Of a DNA stretch of 26,211 nt, positions 10,100-18,885 are shown piece by piece. The notes below the pieces were generated by a model. It ran no database searches and was not told the origin of the DNA. It was given only the letters and a program-made list of their open reading frames with translations. Position 1 is the stretch's first letter, and each line of letters opens with the position of its first letter. The DNA is from Welwitschia mirabilis (lineage: Eukaryota > Gnetophyta > Gnetopsida > Welwitschiales): contig JBOZIK010000001.1 of NCBI GenBank assembly GCA_051453625.1, forward strand, positions 78,693,679 to 78,719,889, in the 5' to 3' direction. The translations under genes and the position numbers were made by a program.

Positions 10100-10640
10100 C
10101 TTTTTAGCCAAAGTATAATCATAACACCATTCCTGGCCTTGCAACCATTGCTTCAAAAAGTGACAGTACTACCACCATCCAACTATCCGGCTAAAATAAG
10201 ATTCTCAGCCATAGTAGGTATGTATCTAATATTCTATAATTACAAAATTTGTCCAATTGCACACTTCAATTTCATGAATGCAAGCCCGTGGATCTTATGT
10301 GTGTGATCATCACCTCGGTATACTACATGACTAGAAGCCTTCTCATAAGTAGAGAACATCTTTCTATGAGGACAAAATTGTAGAAAGCACCAGAGTCCAA
10401 TATCCATATACGAGAGAATAGCATCACATAGGTACTTCCCTTAAATGTCAATCAAGGGGATGCCAACTTACCATCCTTACCATCCTTGTAATTTGTTTGG
10501 CTAGAAGTTCTAGTATCTTTCATATTTATTCTTACTTTTCAACTTGTAGTAGTCCCCTTTCATATTACCATTCTTCTTGTCGTAACCACGATGTCCTCAA
10601 GATTTGGACATTCCCTTCCTATCAATAGTGCTTGACTAAA
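10100..10640 (-). pseudogene. Copia gag zinc knuckle and protease remnant
   Basis: The minus strand reads a decayed zinc knuckle, GHRGYDKKNGNMKGD and then YKLKSKNK (about 10520-10610), then the protease motif WILDSGAFYNF (about 10370-10405). After a frame change come VYRGDDHTHKIHGLGFMKLK (about 10260-10320), RYIPTMAENLILAG and LKRRGLIYVLKA. These are the order and motifs of copia protease running toward the pre-integrase region. Frameshifts and stops are frequent. Upstream, at 10640-11050, further gag sequence is likely but too worn for me to align. Confidence 0.72.
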
Positions 10641-11049
10641 GGAGCATTCTACGTCCATGTCTTTCTTACTTCTTTCCGCATCTTATAGCGTACAAATAAT
10701 AATGATGATTGTGGTAGGCACAAGCTACCAATTCAAGGCAAACAAAAGAACATCAAATAACATCTTAGAACTTCTAAAAAATTAAACATCATAGTGCCTA
10801 TTTTTGTGAAGTTACTTTGCAGCTTATTTAGGTGGTTTAACAAGGCCACTTCATTTAATATTAAATGCTCTGCTAACTATAAAGAATATGTTCATGTCAT
10901 ATGGTTCATCATGCCTCTCCATAGATTTAGCCCACAAGTAGAAGGAATTTAGGGTAACAAATAACAAGAAAAAAAAACTTAGAAATAGTCCATATTCACA
11001 TATTTCCTTTCCTAAAGTTAATATTTATTTTTTTAAATGAACAACCCCC

Positions 11050-11420
11050 AAATGTGAGATTACATACTACCTACTCTTTAGAATGATATGGGGTCAAGGA
11101 AAAAATATAAGGGAATGAATAACTTGGCTTCATGTTACAAAACACTTTTAATATACCATAGAAAATTTAACAATACAGATCTTATAAATGGTATCAAAGT
11201 TGGTTTTAAAGGGTCCTCTCATTTGTAGCAAAAAAATGTGGTTGCAACAAAAGTTATGGAGAAGCTAGTGGTTGCAAATAGACTAGATGACAATAGTTCA
11301 AAATTTGAAATTTGATCACAATGAGCTTTGTGAGAATGATTTAAGGTTCCTTAACCAAAGATCATCAACAAGCTCTGCCTTCATGATAATGGATCACTAA
11401 AAAAGAGGGGCGTCGGGCAC
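11050..11420. other. Unassigned spacer within inner element; possible plus-strand primer-binding site
   Basis: TGGTATCAAAG at about 11189-11199 on the plus strand resembles a tRNA-Met primer-binding site, which would imply a fragment of a plus-strand element here, opposite to its neighbours. I see no clear LTR ending before it and no coding domain after it. The rest of the stretch shows nothing I recognise. Confidence 0.35.
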
Positions 11421-11739
11421 TGATAATAGTCAAAAGACCACTACACATTTAACAGCAAGAATGTACTAAAACAAAATGGAACAGCAAGCAAACAAAAGCA
11501 CCAACACAGAATTTACGGGGTCCAGGCCCTTTTTACCCTACGTCCACAAGAAACAATGCAAAGCTCTATTGATTGATTAGAAGCAAATGTGTCCAGGTAC
11601 AAAAAACAACCCTCTAACAGGTTTATATAGCCTTAGGGTTAGGGTTACAAGCCAACCCCCTTTTATAACTTTAGATACGGGTCAATGTTAAAACATAACA
11701 TTTCACCAAAAATGACATATTTGGCTTCACGTATCAACA
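11421..11739 (-). repeat. LTR B, a third LTR of a related family
   Basis: A 319-bp segment with TG..CA ends. On the minus strand it starts TGTTGATACGTGAAGCC directly after a polypurine-like CAAGTGGGAGAT, and an RNase H end lies upstream, so it is the 3' LTR of a minus-strand copia element. It shares blocks with LTR A and LTR C (the CAAATTTGGCTTCA-type segment, and AAAACATAACAT on the plus strand) but is clearly more distant from them than they are from each other. Confidence 0.75.
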
Positions 11740-11839
11740 ATCTCCCACTTGAAGACAAATTTCCTATGCCTTCAAGATTAGCTCCTTGTGAAACTCAAGA
11801 GATGTAATGCTTTCCAATGCCTCCAAATCGACAACTCTA

Positions 11840-11943
11840 AAGTCCAACACCTTCCATGTTGGTGTAATGCTTGCAACCAGTTACTGCCTTTGTGAGAAAA
11901 TCAGCCAGATTATCTTCTGTTCTGACTTTAACAATATGGGCCA
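11840..11943 (-). pseudogene. Copia RNase H C-terminal fragment
   Basis: The minus strand reads HIVKVRTEDNLADFLTKAV followed by TGCKHYTNMEGVGL. This is the conserved end of copia RNase H, typically V-x-T-x-x-N-x-AD-x-x-TK. The fragment begins at the edge of the N gap, so the rest of the polyprotein may be hidden there. RNase H removes the RNA strand during reverse transcription. Confidence 0.85.
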
Positions 11944-12043
11944 NNNNNNNNNNNNNNNNNNNNNNNNNNNNNNNNNNNNNNNNNNNNNNNNNNNNNNNNN
12001 NNNNNNNNNNNNNNNNNNNNNNNNNNNNNNNNNNNNNNNNNNN
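11944..12043. other. Assembly gap of exactly 100 N
   Basis: A run of exactly 100 N, a conventional placeholder for a join of unknown length. It separates the RNase H fragment from LTR C. Coordinates and the true size of the inner element are unreliable across it. Confidence 0.97.
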
Positions 12044-12184
12044 CTTTTTCCTTCCTTTTCTTTTTCTTTTGTTTAAATAGCCCAAGGAGTTAACCTCCTT
12101 TTACAACACTATACAAAGGGGGGTTCAATATAAAACATAACACTACAATATAAACAAGACAAATTTGGCTTCACTTTTCCAACA
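12044..12184 (-). repeat. LTR C (5' LTR of inner element, partial)
   Basis: This is the visible 141 bp of the partner of LTR A. Both share a CCAAGGAGTTAA-type block, TAAAACATAACA, ACAAGACAAATTTGGCTTCA and the terminal TTTTCCAACA. The remainder is hidden in the N run. CCTAA follows at once as the right target duplication. Confidence 0.8.
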
Positions 12185-12772
12185 CCTAACAGCTATATTT
12201 TTGGGAGATCTATTTAAAGACGTTGCAGTCAAAACTCAAGAGGTTGAACTTGTTGAAAAAGCAGGCTAGACTTTTGATCTAGAAAAAGCTCACCTTTGTA
12301 ACACCATTCTTCTCTCTTACTATCTACCTTTTTACTCAATCTAAGCAATAAGGCGCCATTGTTTGTACCTGCATTTGAGTGATTTAGAGAACAAAGGCTT
12401 CATCCCATCACTCACCCTTGAAGGAGCTAGAAGGTTGAGACTTAGCCTAGAAAAGTCCATTTGACGAAGGTTGAGGCTTAGCCTATAAAAGTCCACTTTG
12501 TAAAGGTTGAAGGTTAGCTTTAAAAACCTAGTGGATAGTGAGGTAACAGAGATCCGAAATAGTCTTGGTTGTTGGCTACCCTCCAAGAGTGGAGTAAGGT
12601 TTATCTCAAGCCACTATAAATCTTCTCTTGTGTATTATTTTGGTTGTGCTTATGAGTTTATTTTGTTATAACTTTCTATTTTATAATTTCCACTTTTGGG
12701 TATTAGTAGTTGTTTATACCTTTTTAGTAAACCCTATTCACCCCCCCTTCTAGGGTTAAAATCGATCTTTCA
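12185..12772 (+). repeat. 3' LTR of copia element, right part
   Basis: It picks up the outer LTR where 9669 left off (CCTAACAGCTATATTTTTGG) and runs to GATCTTTCA, matching 6559-7150 of the 5' LTR throughout. A minus-strand open frame at 12341-12586 lies in this LTR and is not a gene. Confidence 0.9.
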
Positions 12773-12985
12773 AAAGCCTCTAAAGAAAGACGCCTCGGAG
12801 AAGGTTCCCCTAGGGAGGTTGCCCCTCCTTGGCTAGAATCATCCCTCTTACCTCCAAAGCCTCTCTCCTTGCTTAGTTGTAAACAATCCACCTTACAACT
12901 CACCTCTACCTCCTTCCCACCTCTGTTGCAAGTAGCCCTCCAACCTATTTGATCTACATGCTTACTAATGGTTATTGATGCTTAT
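12773..12985 (-). pseudogene. LINE ORF1, 5' portion
   Basis: On the minus strand an open frame runs from a stop near 12986 to the copia border, reading DQIGWRATCNRGG, QLSKERGFGGKRDD and SLGEPSPRRLSLEA. Joined to 6128 without the copia element and one copy of the 5-bp duplication, the frame continues directly into the DUF4283-like region. No in-frame ATG was seen, so the start codon is mutated or lies further right. LINE sequence beyond about 13000 cannot be delimited. Confidence 0.75.
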
Positions 12986-12999
12986 TCATTCTATTGCGT

Positions 13000-15420
13000 T
13001 ACTCATATCAATGAGGGTCAATATAAAAATATAACAAGCAACGGAATAAAAATAGACTTTAGCTTCGTTTTATAACAAAAAACAAAGGAAGAGGCAAATA
13101 GGGATCATGTGTCTTACTACAAGCATATTTAAAGCAAAACCAGCAAATTGAGACTTAAAGTAATCATTTTCATTATTATTTTCCATTTTTCCTAATCAAA
13201 GTTAACATTTAATACATCTTTTTGGTTTCATTATTTGTTTTTTGTTGTTATTGCACTGTATACATTTTCAATGTTTTGCATGTCAAACAATTTGTCATCA
13301 TCACTTCTCATAGACATCTTTTAATCTTTATACATACTATGTCTCGTATGTGTTCATGGTTACCCTTGTTTATGTGCTTTATGCTTCATATCACTTATAC
13401 TATGATTCAATTTTTTTAAAATGATTTGGTTAATTTCACAATTCCATGTGATTCGAATAAACAATTTTATGTGATTCTGTGATTCAAAACACCAAATCAG
13501 AAATAGGATTTTGACCCACAATTCATATCTTAAAACTATGCTTGTTACCATTACACATGAACACAATGATAGTAACTTGTTAGTATATTCTTATTAAACA
13601 TGAGCATTATCTTCTCCTCCCCATTGTAACAACGTTTGTAATCGTTATTCCAAAAGATAGGAAAAAAAGGTTATCTTCTGAATAAGGGATAACTCAAAAC
13701 CTTGTCATTGATTTTGTCAAACAATTCCACAACTCTCAACCTGTCTTAAACTAGCCAAGTACACATATATCCCCATGTGCACATATAGAATTGGTGTCTA
13801 GTGACTTGGAACTCCCATATCCCTACTTTTCTGCATGGAACCACAAAATGGAACCCACCTGAAAAGGATGCATAATTGACTCCTATATCTATACTTTTCC
13901 CGCATGGAACCACACAAAGGAAGCCCCATGAAAAGTGTGCATAATTAAGATGTTCACTACAAAGAACTATAAATAGAAAAATATGAATGGCACCGAGTTT
14001 TAATATAATAAAATGTTACCTACATTCAAGTTGATTAGAAATCACTTCAAGTCATATAATAAAGCTTGAAACAAGAAACACTACATTATACATGGAATGC
14101 AGGTTTGCAGGCTCGAGAAGTAGACATGGAATTATGTCAAAACAACATATTACGTTTTACTCTCAATGTTACATCAAAGGATGACAAAACACAAGGTTGA
14201 CATAGAAAGACAAAGAAGACATGATAATCGAATATTGGGTGATAGAAAATCCTATGTTTAACTAAATATGCTCACAATTACAAGACATAAAGAATGTATA
14301 GGCATCTTTTAATGCAATCTAATATGTTTGGCTCCACTGAAAATAGAACAGAAGACTTCCTTCTTAAGCATCACTCCCAATGAAGACAACAATAGGTGCA
14401 TGATTCATAAAAGCTGAAAGGTTGAGAAAATGATCAGACTAAAATGGTGAGATCTAAATTACAATTGTTTTTATTTTTTGTTGCTAGATTAAGAATTGGT
14501 GAAGAAGACTATGTGATTGAACATGCAATGATTCTCATGGAAAGCAATGGCAATCGATTGGGAGTGTGTCTTTTTCAAACCTTCAGGTTAAATTTTACAC
14601 TAGAAGATGAGGTTATATGAATCAAGAGTGAAAAGGAATTAATTGTAGCACACGAACCTTACTTATCTGATTTTCAAGAACTCGGAAGAATTCAAGAAGA
14701 TGAACGATCAACCGATACGAGTTGAAGACGAAGCAAAGATTAAATTTCCATACATACAACTTTGTCCCTACTTGCAGCCACCAAGAGACATAACTAGTGA
14801 CTCCCTGCTTACTACATACTCTCCAAGCCACAAAAACAGCAAAAATAAAAAGACTATAAAGACTGCAATTGTTGACACTTAACATCACCAGGCAACTCAA
14901 GTGGAAATAGCATAAGACCATAAAACGCACAAGTGTTGCTATTCGCAATCACTGAGTAATGCAAGTAGCAATAACTAAGGTATTATAACTACCTTAGTCA
15001 AACTTAATGAAATTGTTATAAGATGATAAAAGATCAAAATGGAGTTTGGCTGTAACTCCCATGGGCCTACCTCTGACAATCGAAACCATTTAAGTAAGGG
15101 CTTGTCCTTGCATTTCATCTATTTACGGCTTGGATCAAGTGACAGAACAATCAAGGATGCCATTAGAAGAGAGCTGAAACCGGTCCCTGCCCTCATCCTC
15201 CTAGGTAGGATGAGACCCTTCTCCAATCTGTCAATGGAGGTCATGTAATACATATTGGCTTACTAAATATTCTCTTATGTTTCTCAAATTGTGAATTGCT
15301 ATCTATGGGTAGTTTATGTATGCTAATTTCTCATGTATTAATCATTCATACTTTGAGAAAAATTAGCTAACAGCCAATCAAATTTGAGGAGTAATGATTT
15401 CCATAGGAGATATTTACATT
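13000..15420. other. AT-rich stretch without recognisable genes
   Basis: No coding domain, RNA gene or clear transposon end was recognised on either strand. The longest frames (13222-13419 plus, 14622-14948 minus, 15039-15248 plus) are short, lack family resemblance and overlap frames on the other strand. The only structure seen is the 68-bp duplication listed separately. Confidence 0.5.
13811..13947. repeat. Two-copy tandem repeat, 68 bp unit
   Basis: Two head-to-tail copies start at 13811 (ACTCCCATATCCCTACTTTT) and 13879 (ACTCCTATATCTATACTTTT). Both continue with GCATGGAACCACA and end in a GTGCATAATT-type segment. The copies differ at a modest number of positions, so the duplication is not recent. 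Confidence 0.85.

Positions 15421-15423
<3 letters not shown>

Positions 15424-15488
<65 letters not shown>
15424..15488. repeat. CT dinucleotide microsatellite, 65 bp
   Basis: An uninterrupted run of about 32 CT units. Its purity suggests it is still changing in length, and such a tract would be a polymorphic marker. The Glu-Arg repeat that can be read from its minus strand (15338-15520) is not a protein. Confidence 0.98.
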
Positions 15489-15489
<1 letters not shown>

Positions 15490-15809
15490 ACATCTTGACT
15501 TCACCAATTACAATACTCACATTGGTGAGCTCACAATGGTTTAGATTTTAAATTAAAATCTTTTGGAGCTTGACTAATTCCTATTTCATTTGAAATAAGC
15601 TTATTACTAAGGATCTTCCAAATGCTAAAGAGGTAATGTTATTCTGTTGGGTTCCAGGAGAGGTTTAGAAAGGTTGGTCTCGAGGGGCCTTTAGAATTTG
15701 TAAATCTGTAGTTTTATGTAAGGGGTTTTTATCACGGTTCTTAAGAGGGCTTGAGGGAGATATCAAAGATCCTATATCTATATTAAAACCAAGACCCTCA
15801 CTTAGATTC

Positions 15810-16420
15810 TTAAGAATCACTGCCTTCCAAGTGATATTTCCCAATTAATGCTATGTTTGTATTTACAATTTTTTTAACACTAAAGTGTATATTTGTACTT
15901 ACAATAATTTTTTTACCCTCAATATCATAAAATCTATAGCCCTTAATTTTATCTTCATAACCTAGACAAATGTACTTTCTGCCCTTAGGATCTGACTCTT
16001 GATGCATAGGATCTACTAGGACATGAATAAGCATTCACAACCAAAAATGTGAAAATCAGAGATCATAGGCTTGCATCAATAGACATTAAACCATGCTCAT
16101 AATTATTTTTTTCTTTTATTCCACAATGACATTCTACTATCGAGTATAGGTAACTGTTGTTTGATAAATAATCCCATGCATTTTGCAGAAATCTTGGAAT
16201 TTGTTTGACATGAATTCCTCATGTTAATCTATCCAAATCACCTTGAATTTGCCGTCTTTTTAGGGTGCCATTTCATTTTATAGATTCTTGAACATAATTA
16301 ACAGCTTCATCCTCTGTTTTCGTAGGGCGCCCCTTGCTCATTCAAGAGTGATCATCAATGTTAACTAGCATGTACTTATTTTTATTGATGCATAGGTCCA
16401 GGAGAACCAAATGTAAGCAT
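15810..16420 (-). pseudogene. Copia integrase, decayed
   Basis: The catalytic core reads KYMLVNIDDHS (about 16335-16370), keeping the first catalytic Asp. After frame changes come a worn form of the family's D-N-G-G-E-F block, ending HEEFMSNKFQDFCKMHGI, and QTTVTYTR with VIVE (about 16130-16220). The C-terminal segment, in one open stretch (16034-15810), reads DPKGRKYICLGYEDKIKGYRFYD in two parts and matches the copia integrase tail, where the usual form is DPK-x-RKC-x-FLGY. Integrase joins element DNA to the host chromosome. The core has several stops, so no active enzyme is made. Confidence 0.82.
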
Positions 16421-16843
16421 GAATTATATTTGAAGTCTCCTGTAAGAAATAGCTATCTTGAAAACATTCCTACTTCACAAATATTATATTGGTATTCTAA
16501 AGGCATCTTGAAACCTCAAGTTCCTCTACCAACTTTCTCGTGTATCTATAAACCTTGAAATCCCACACAGGCTACATATGTGTTATATAATCAATGAATA
16601 CAGAATTGTAAGGACTTAAAATTTAGATATGCTACTCTATCAACAAATCATTTGGGTGATTGTATAACTACCTCTGAAAAAATTCAATATCTGCCCATCA
16701 TCACAAAGTTGCCCTATACTAAACAAATTCTTCTTTAATCGAGGCGTACAATGAATATTTCAAATTGAATAATCACAGTCTTGACTAATGGAAAGCTCAA
16801 AAGAACCATGTCCAAAATTGTGCTCATTGTGTCCATTGTCTCA

Positions 16844-17560
16844 TTAAAAAACTTCATCATGTGGCTTCAATTTCGATGGCACTTGTTTGTTTCTAGTCAT
16901 GTGATGGATACAACTACTATACAAATACCCGATTGCCCTAGTATCTAGATTTGATAGGTCTACTATGAAAATGTCTTGCTTTTCTTCTGTAAAACATGAA
17001 TATTTCAAGTTGTACTTCGGCTTCAACTTTTGCAAAATGTGCAAAAGCATCTCTTCTGTTTATCTCTTGAAACACCAAGCTTCACTATGGTTATCGTATA
17101 TCTAATTATTTCTATTACAATACCCATAGAACTTTCCACCTTTTGAATCTTTGGATCGGAATCCATTCTCTTGGTTCAATTCTCCTTTGCCTCTGATTCA
17201 GTCATTCTTTGAAGAGGACAACAGTTTGAAAGGGTGATTTTCATTTCACTTGCATTTGGAATGCTTAAGGCAATTTATCATTTTGGTTAGTTATTCTTTG
17301 CTTGTAGGCTTTAGGACTACCTATTTATTCTGACATGCCAAGCTTTGACATAACTTATAACAAAGACAATCAGATCAAATTGACTTGAGAGGCTCTTAAA
17401 ACCCTCTTGATGATCTCCACTTCTTCTAGATTTTGGCTGGAAAATTGCAAGCCCTTCATGGCTTCCTGGACTCAACTGATAATCTGATCATGTTCTCTTA
17501 ATCCTTTATCATTAAGGATCCAAAGGATTTTTTCAACGTTTGTAGCTTCACAATCTGGAC
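16844..17560 (-). pseudogene. Copia gag C-terminus and protease, decayed
   Basis: The minus-strand frame 17050-16844 contains YLYSSCIHHMTRNKQ and SKLKPHDE, equivalent to the protease block LDSGCSHHMTG-x-K followed by F-x-x-L-x-P. The catalytic DSG has become YSS, which would inactivate it. Upstream, near 17050-17120, a much altered zinc knuckle (FYGYCNRNN) can be traced. A gag segment with EEVEIIKRVL and then RASQVN lies at about 17390-17460. The protease end is fairly sure; the gag boundaries are approximate. Confidence 0.65.
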
Positions 17561-17918
17561 TCTTGTAGATCCTTTGTACTCTACCTGTAGTGTATTCTTC
17601 CTTAGAATATGTAACTTCCACAACTTTGGAAACCCTGTGATCTATGCCTATCTATGTGACAAGCAAAACTCTCACAACATTTTTCGTGGCACTATGCAAC
17701 TCTTCTTTTCCTTTGAAAGAGCGACCGATGTCAAAGGATTTAAGCTATTTGTGAAACCTGTTGTGCTACATACACATATCTTGGAAGATCATGTATGTTT
17801 TCATTCTAGTAATCACCCGATCTTTCATAATTTTCACCATGAAACACTCAAAGTTGGAGAGAGAATAACAAATAAGTTAGCACCAGTCAACATTTCTGCT
17901 TAATGAACATTATGGAAA

Positions 17919-17931
17919 TGCTTTGATACCA
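17919..17931 (-). promoter_or_regulatory. Primer-binding site (tRNA initiator Met type)
   Basis: On the minus strand TGGTATCAAAGCA lies two bases after the LTR. It is one base off the usual copia primer-binding sequence TGGTATCAGAGC. This fixes the orientation of the remnant and the inner edge of its 5' LTR. Confidence 0.85.
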
Positions 17932-17933
17932 AA

Positions 17934-18112
17934 TGCAGAGTAAAAGATCCATAAACAAACAAGAACTTGTGTGAGAAAGAACTCAAATAAGCTATGTTAC
18001 CACAGATTAATATTACAATTGATGACATGCTTATATAGCTAGAAAGCAACCAACAATAGGAATAAAGAAAAACATGGATAAATCAAAATAAGGGCCTAGC
18101 AATATTTTAACA
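17934..18112 (-). repeat. Short 5' LTR of copia remnant (179 bp)
   Basis: On the minus strand it runs from TGTTAAAATATTGC to TTTACTCTGCA, giving TG..CA ends. The inner edge is set by the primer-binding site; the outer edge is inferred from the terminal TG and the last plausible boundary. No second copy is in the window, so the outer edge cannot be confirmed. Confidence 0.6.
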
Positions 18113-18596
18113 ACATACGAAATGTGTAGATAAGATATTATGATTTATTTAGTGAATACAAGAATTGTATGTATTAGTCTGGTCATAAATAACTACAGGT
18201 GCAAGACTAAATGAACACCTAATTTAGGAAGGGACATAGAATCAATTTCCTCCAATATTACCATTGTCATAAATTATTACATCCTTTATTTATTTACGCA
18301 TTATACTCATTAAATTTTAATATTACAGCTAGTAACATTAATAATATCATTGATTTTTTATAACGATATTAATATATCATAAATAATCTTATCAATAAAC
18401 AAAACTAGCACTATGGGTTTTTTACTGATATTATTTTATGAAAAACACAATTGATGAATATTAATGTATGAAGATGTATATTATTAAATATCATTTCTTA
18501 TCTTTTTTGTTTGACAGGAAAGGGCCCTGTTTTAGTAAAAAAGAGAGATTACATAAGCTCGGTCCTCATAAACAAAGTGAATCAATATACTTCAAA
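18113..18596. other. AT-rich spacer
   Basis: This stretch is very AT-rich, with several ATTAATAT-type words, and no coding or repeat structure that I recognise. A 107-codon frame that starts at 18468 runs into the SINE and is not a gene. Confidence 0.5.
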
Positions 18597-18610
18597 ACCA
18601 CACAAATTGT
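18597..18610. repeat. Left target-site duplication of SINE
   Basis: ACCACACAAATTGT precedes the SINE. The right copy at 18873-18885 reads ACCACACAATTGT, lacking one A. Confidence 0.88.
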
Positions 18611-18872
18611 GTCAATGACTGCTTACCAGAGTGGTAAGGTCACAGACACATGGACCCAAACGTCCAAAGTTCAAACCCCGGCAATGACGGGGAATACAAA
18701 CGGAATAGATTCCATATGCCCAGGTGCCACTGGGCATTTGTGTGGCACAAAATTACCTACCCGCTATCGGCAAGTAATACAAACGAAATAGATTCAGTAA
18801 GACTAAGCGCCACTAGGCGTTTGTGTGGTGCAAAGTTACCTACATACTATCTCTTCCAAAAAAAAAGAAAAC
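18611..18872 (+). mobile_element. tRNA-derived SINE
   Basis: A 262-bp short retroposon. Its head carries an RNA polymerase III A box, TACCAGAGTGG (18624-18634), and a B box, AGTTCAAACCC (18668-18678), 33 bases apart, as in tRNA genes; each differs from consensus by about one base. The body contains a tandem duplication of about 83 bp (18693-18775 and 18776-18857), each copy with AATACAAACG and TTTGTGTGG. It ends in an A-rich tail (18858-18870) and is flanked by a 13-14 bp target duplication. SINEs have no protein of their own and use LINE machinery, matching the 3' A tail. It is not a tRNA gene: the acceptor stem cannot be formed. Confidence 0.88.
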
Positions 18873-18885
18873 ACCACACAATTGT
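18873..18885. repeat. Right target-site duplication of SINE
   Basis: ACCACACAATTGT follows the A-rich tail and pairs with 18597-18610. Confidence 0.88.

Larger units (their letters stand above)
9675..12184 (-). mobile_element. Inner Ty1/copia-type element, rearranged, inside the 3' LTR
   Basis: This segment is bounded by two related direct repeats (9675-10048 and 12044-12184), both with TG..CA ends, and by the 5-bp duplications CCTCA (9670-9674) and CCTAA (12185-12189). The outer 5' LTR reads CCTAA at the empty site, so the left copy mutated. Internal pieces read on the minus strand: an RNase H end (about 11840-11943), a third, different LTR (11421-11739), and gag knuckle plus protease (about 10100-10640). 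This order is not that of one intact element, so it combines at least two related elements or large deletions. A 100-N gap lies inside. Confidence 0.8.
6134..12772 (+). mobile_element. Ty1/copia element, pol-deleted, inserted in LINE ORF1
   Basis: A plus-strand LTR retrotransposon. It has a 5' LTR (6134-7150), a primer-binding site (7153-7164), gag (7221-8648), a protease stub (8804-8845), a polypurine tract (9232-9242) and a 3' LTR that starts at 9244 and resumes at 12185-12772 after an inner insertion. Integrase, reverse transcriptase and RNase H are all absent from the roughly 390 bp between the protease stub and the polypurine tract, so it could only have moved with proteins supplied by a relative. 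The two LTRs are clearly homologous along their length but differ at many positions, which means an old insertion. Confidence 0.88.
15720..18112 (-). mobile_element. Ty1/copia remnant with 5' LTR, gag, protease and integrase; 3' half missing
   Basis: On the minus strand the order is a short 5' LTR (18112-17934), primer-binding site (17931-17919), gag (about 17870-17120), worn zinc knuckle (about 17100), protease (about 16900), integrase core (about 16420-16130) and integrase C-terminal segment (16034-15810). Reverse transcriptase, RNase H and the 3' LTR are absent. The left end fades out at about 15720, and no match to the 5' LTR was found there, so the element is truncated. Stops and frameshifts occur throughout. 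Confidence 0.8.

Noticed and set aside
15338-15520. Glu-Arg repeat protein on the minus strand
   Set aside because: It is the translation of the CT microsatellite.
18611-18690. tRNA gene
   Set aside because: A and B boxes are present, but no acceptor stem or anticodon arm can be formed. The tail and target duplication show a SINE.
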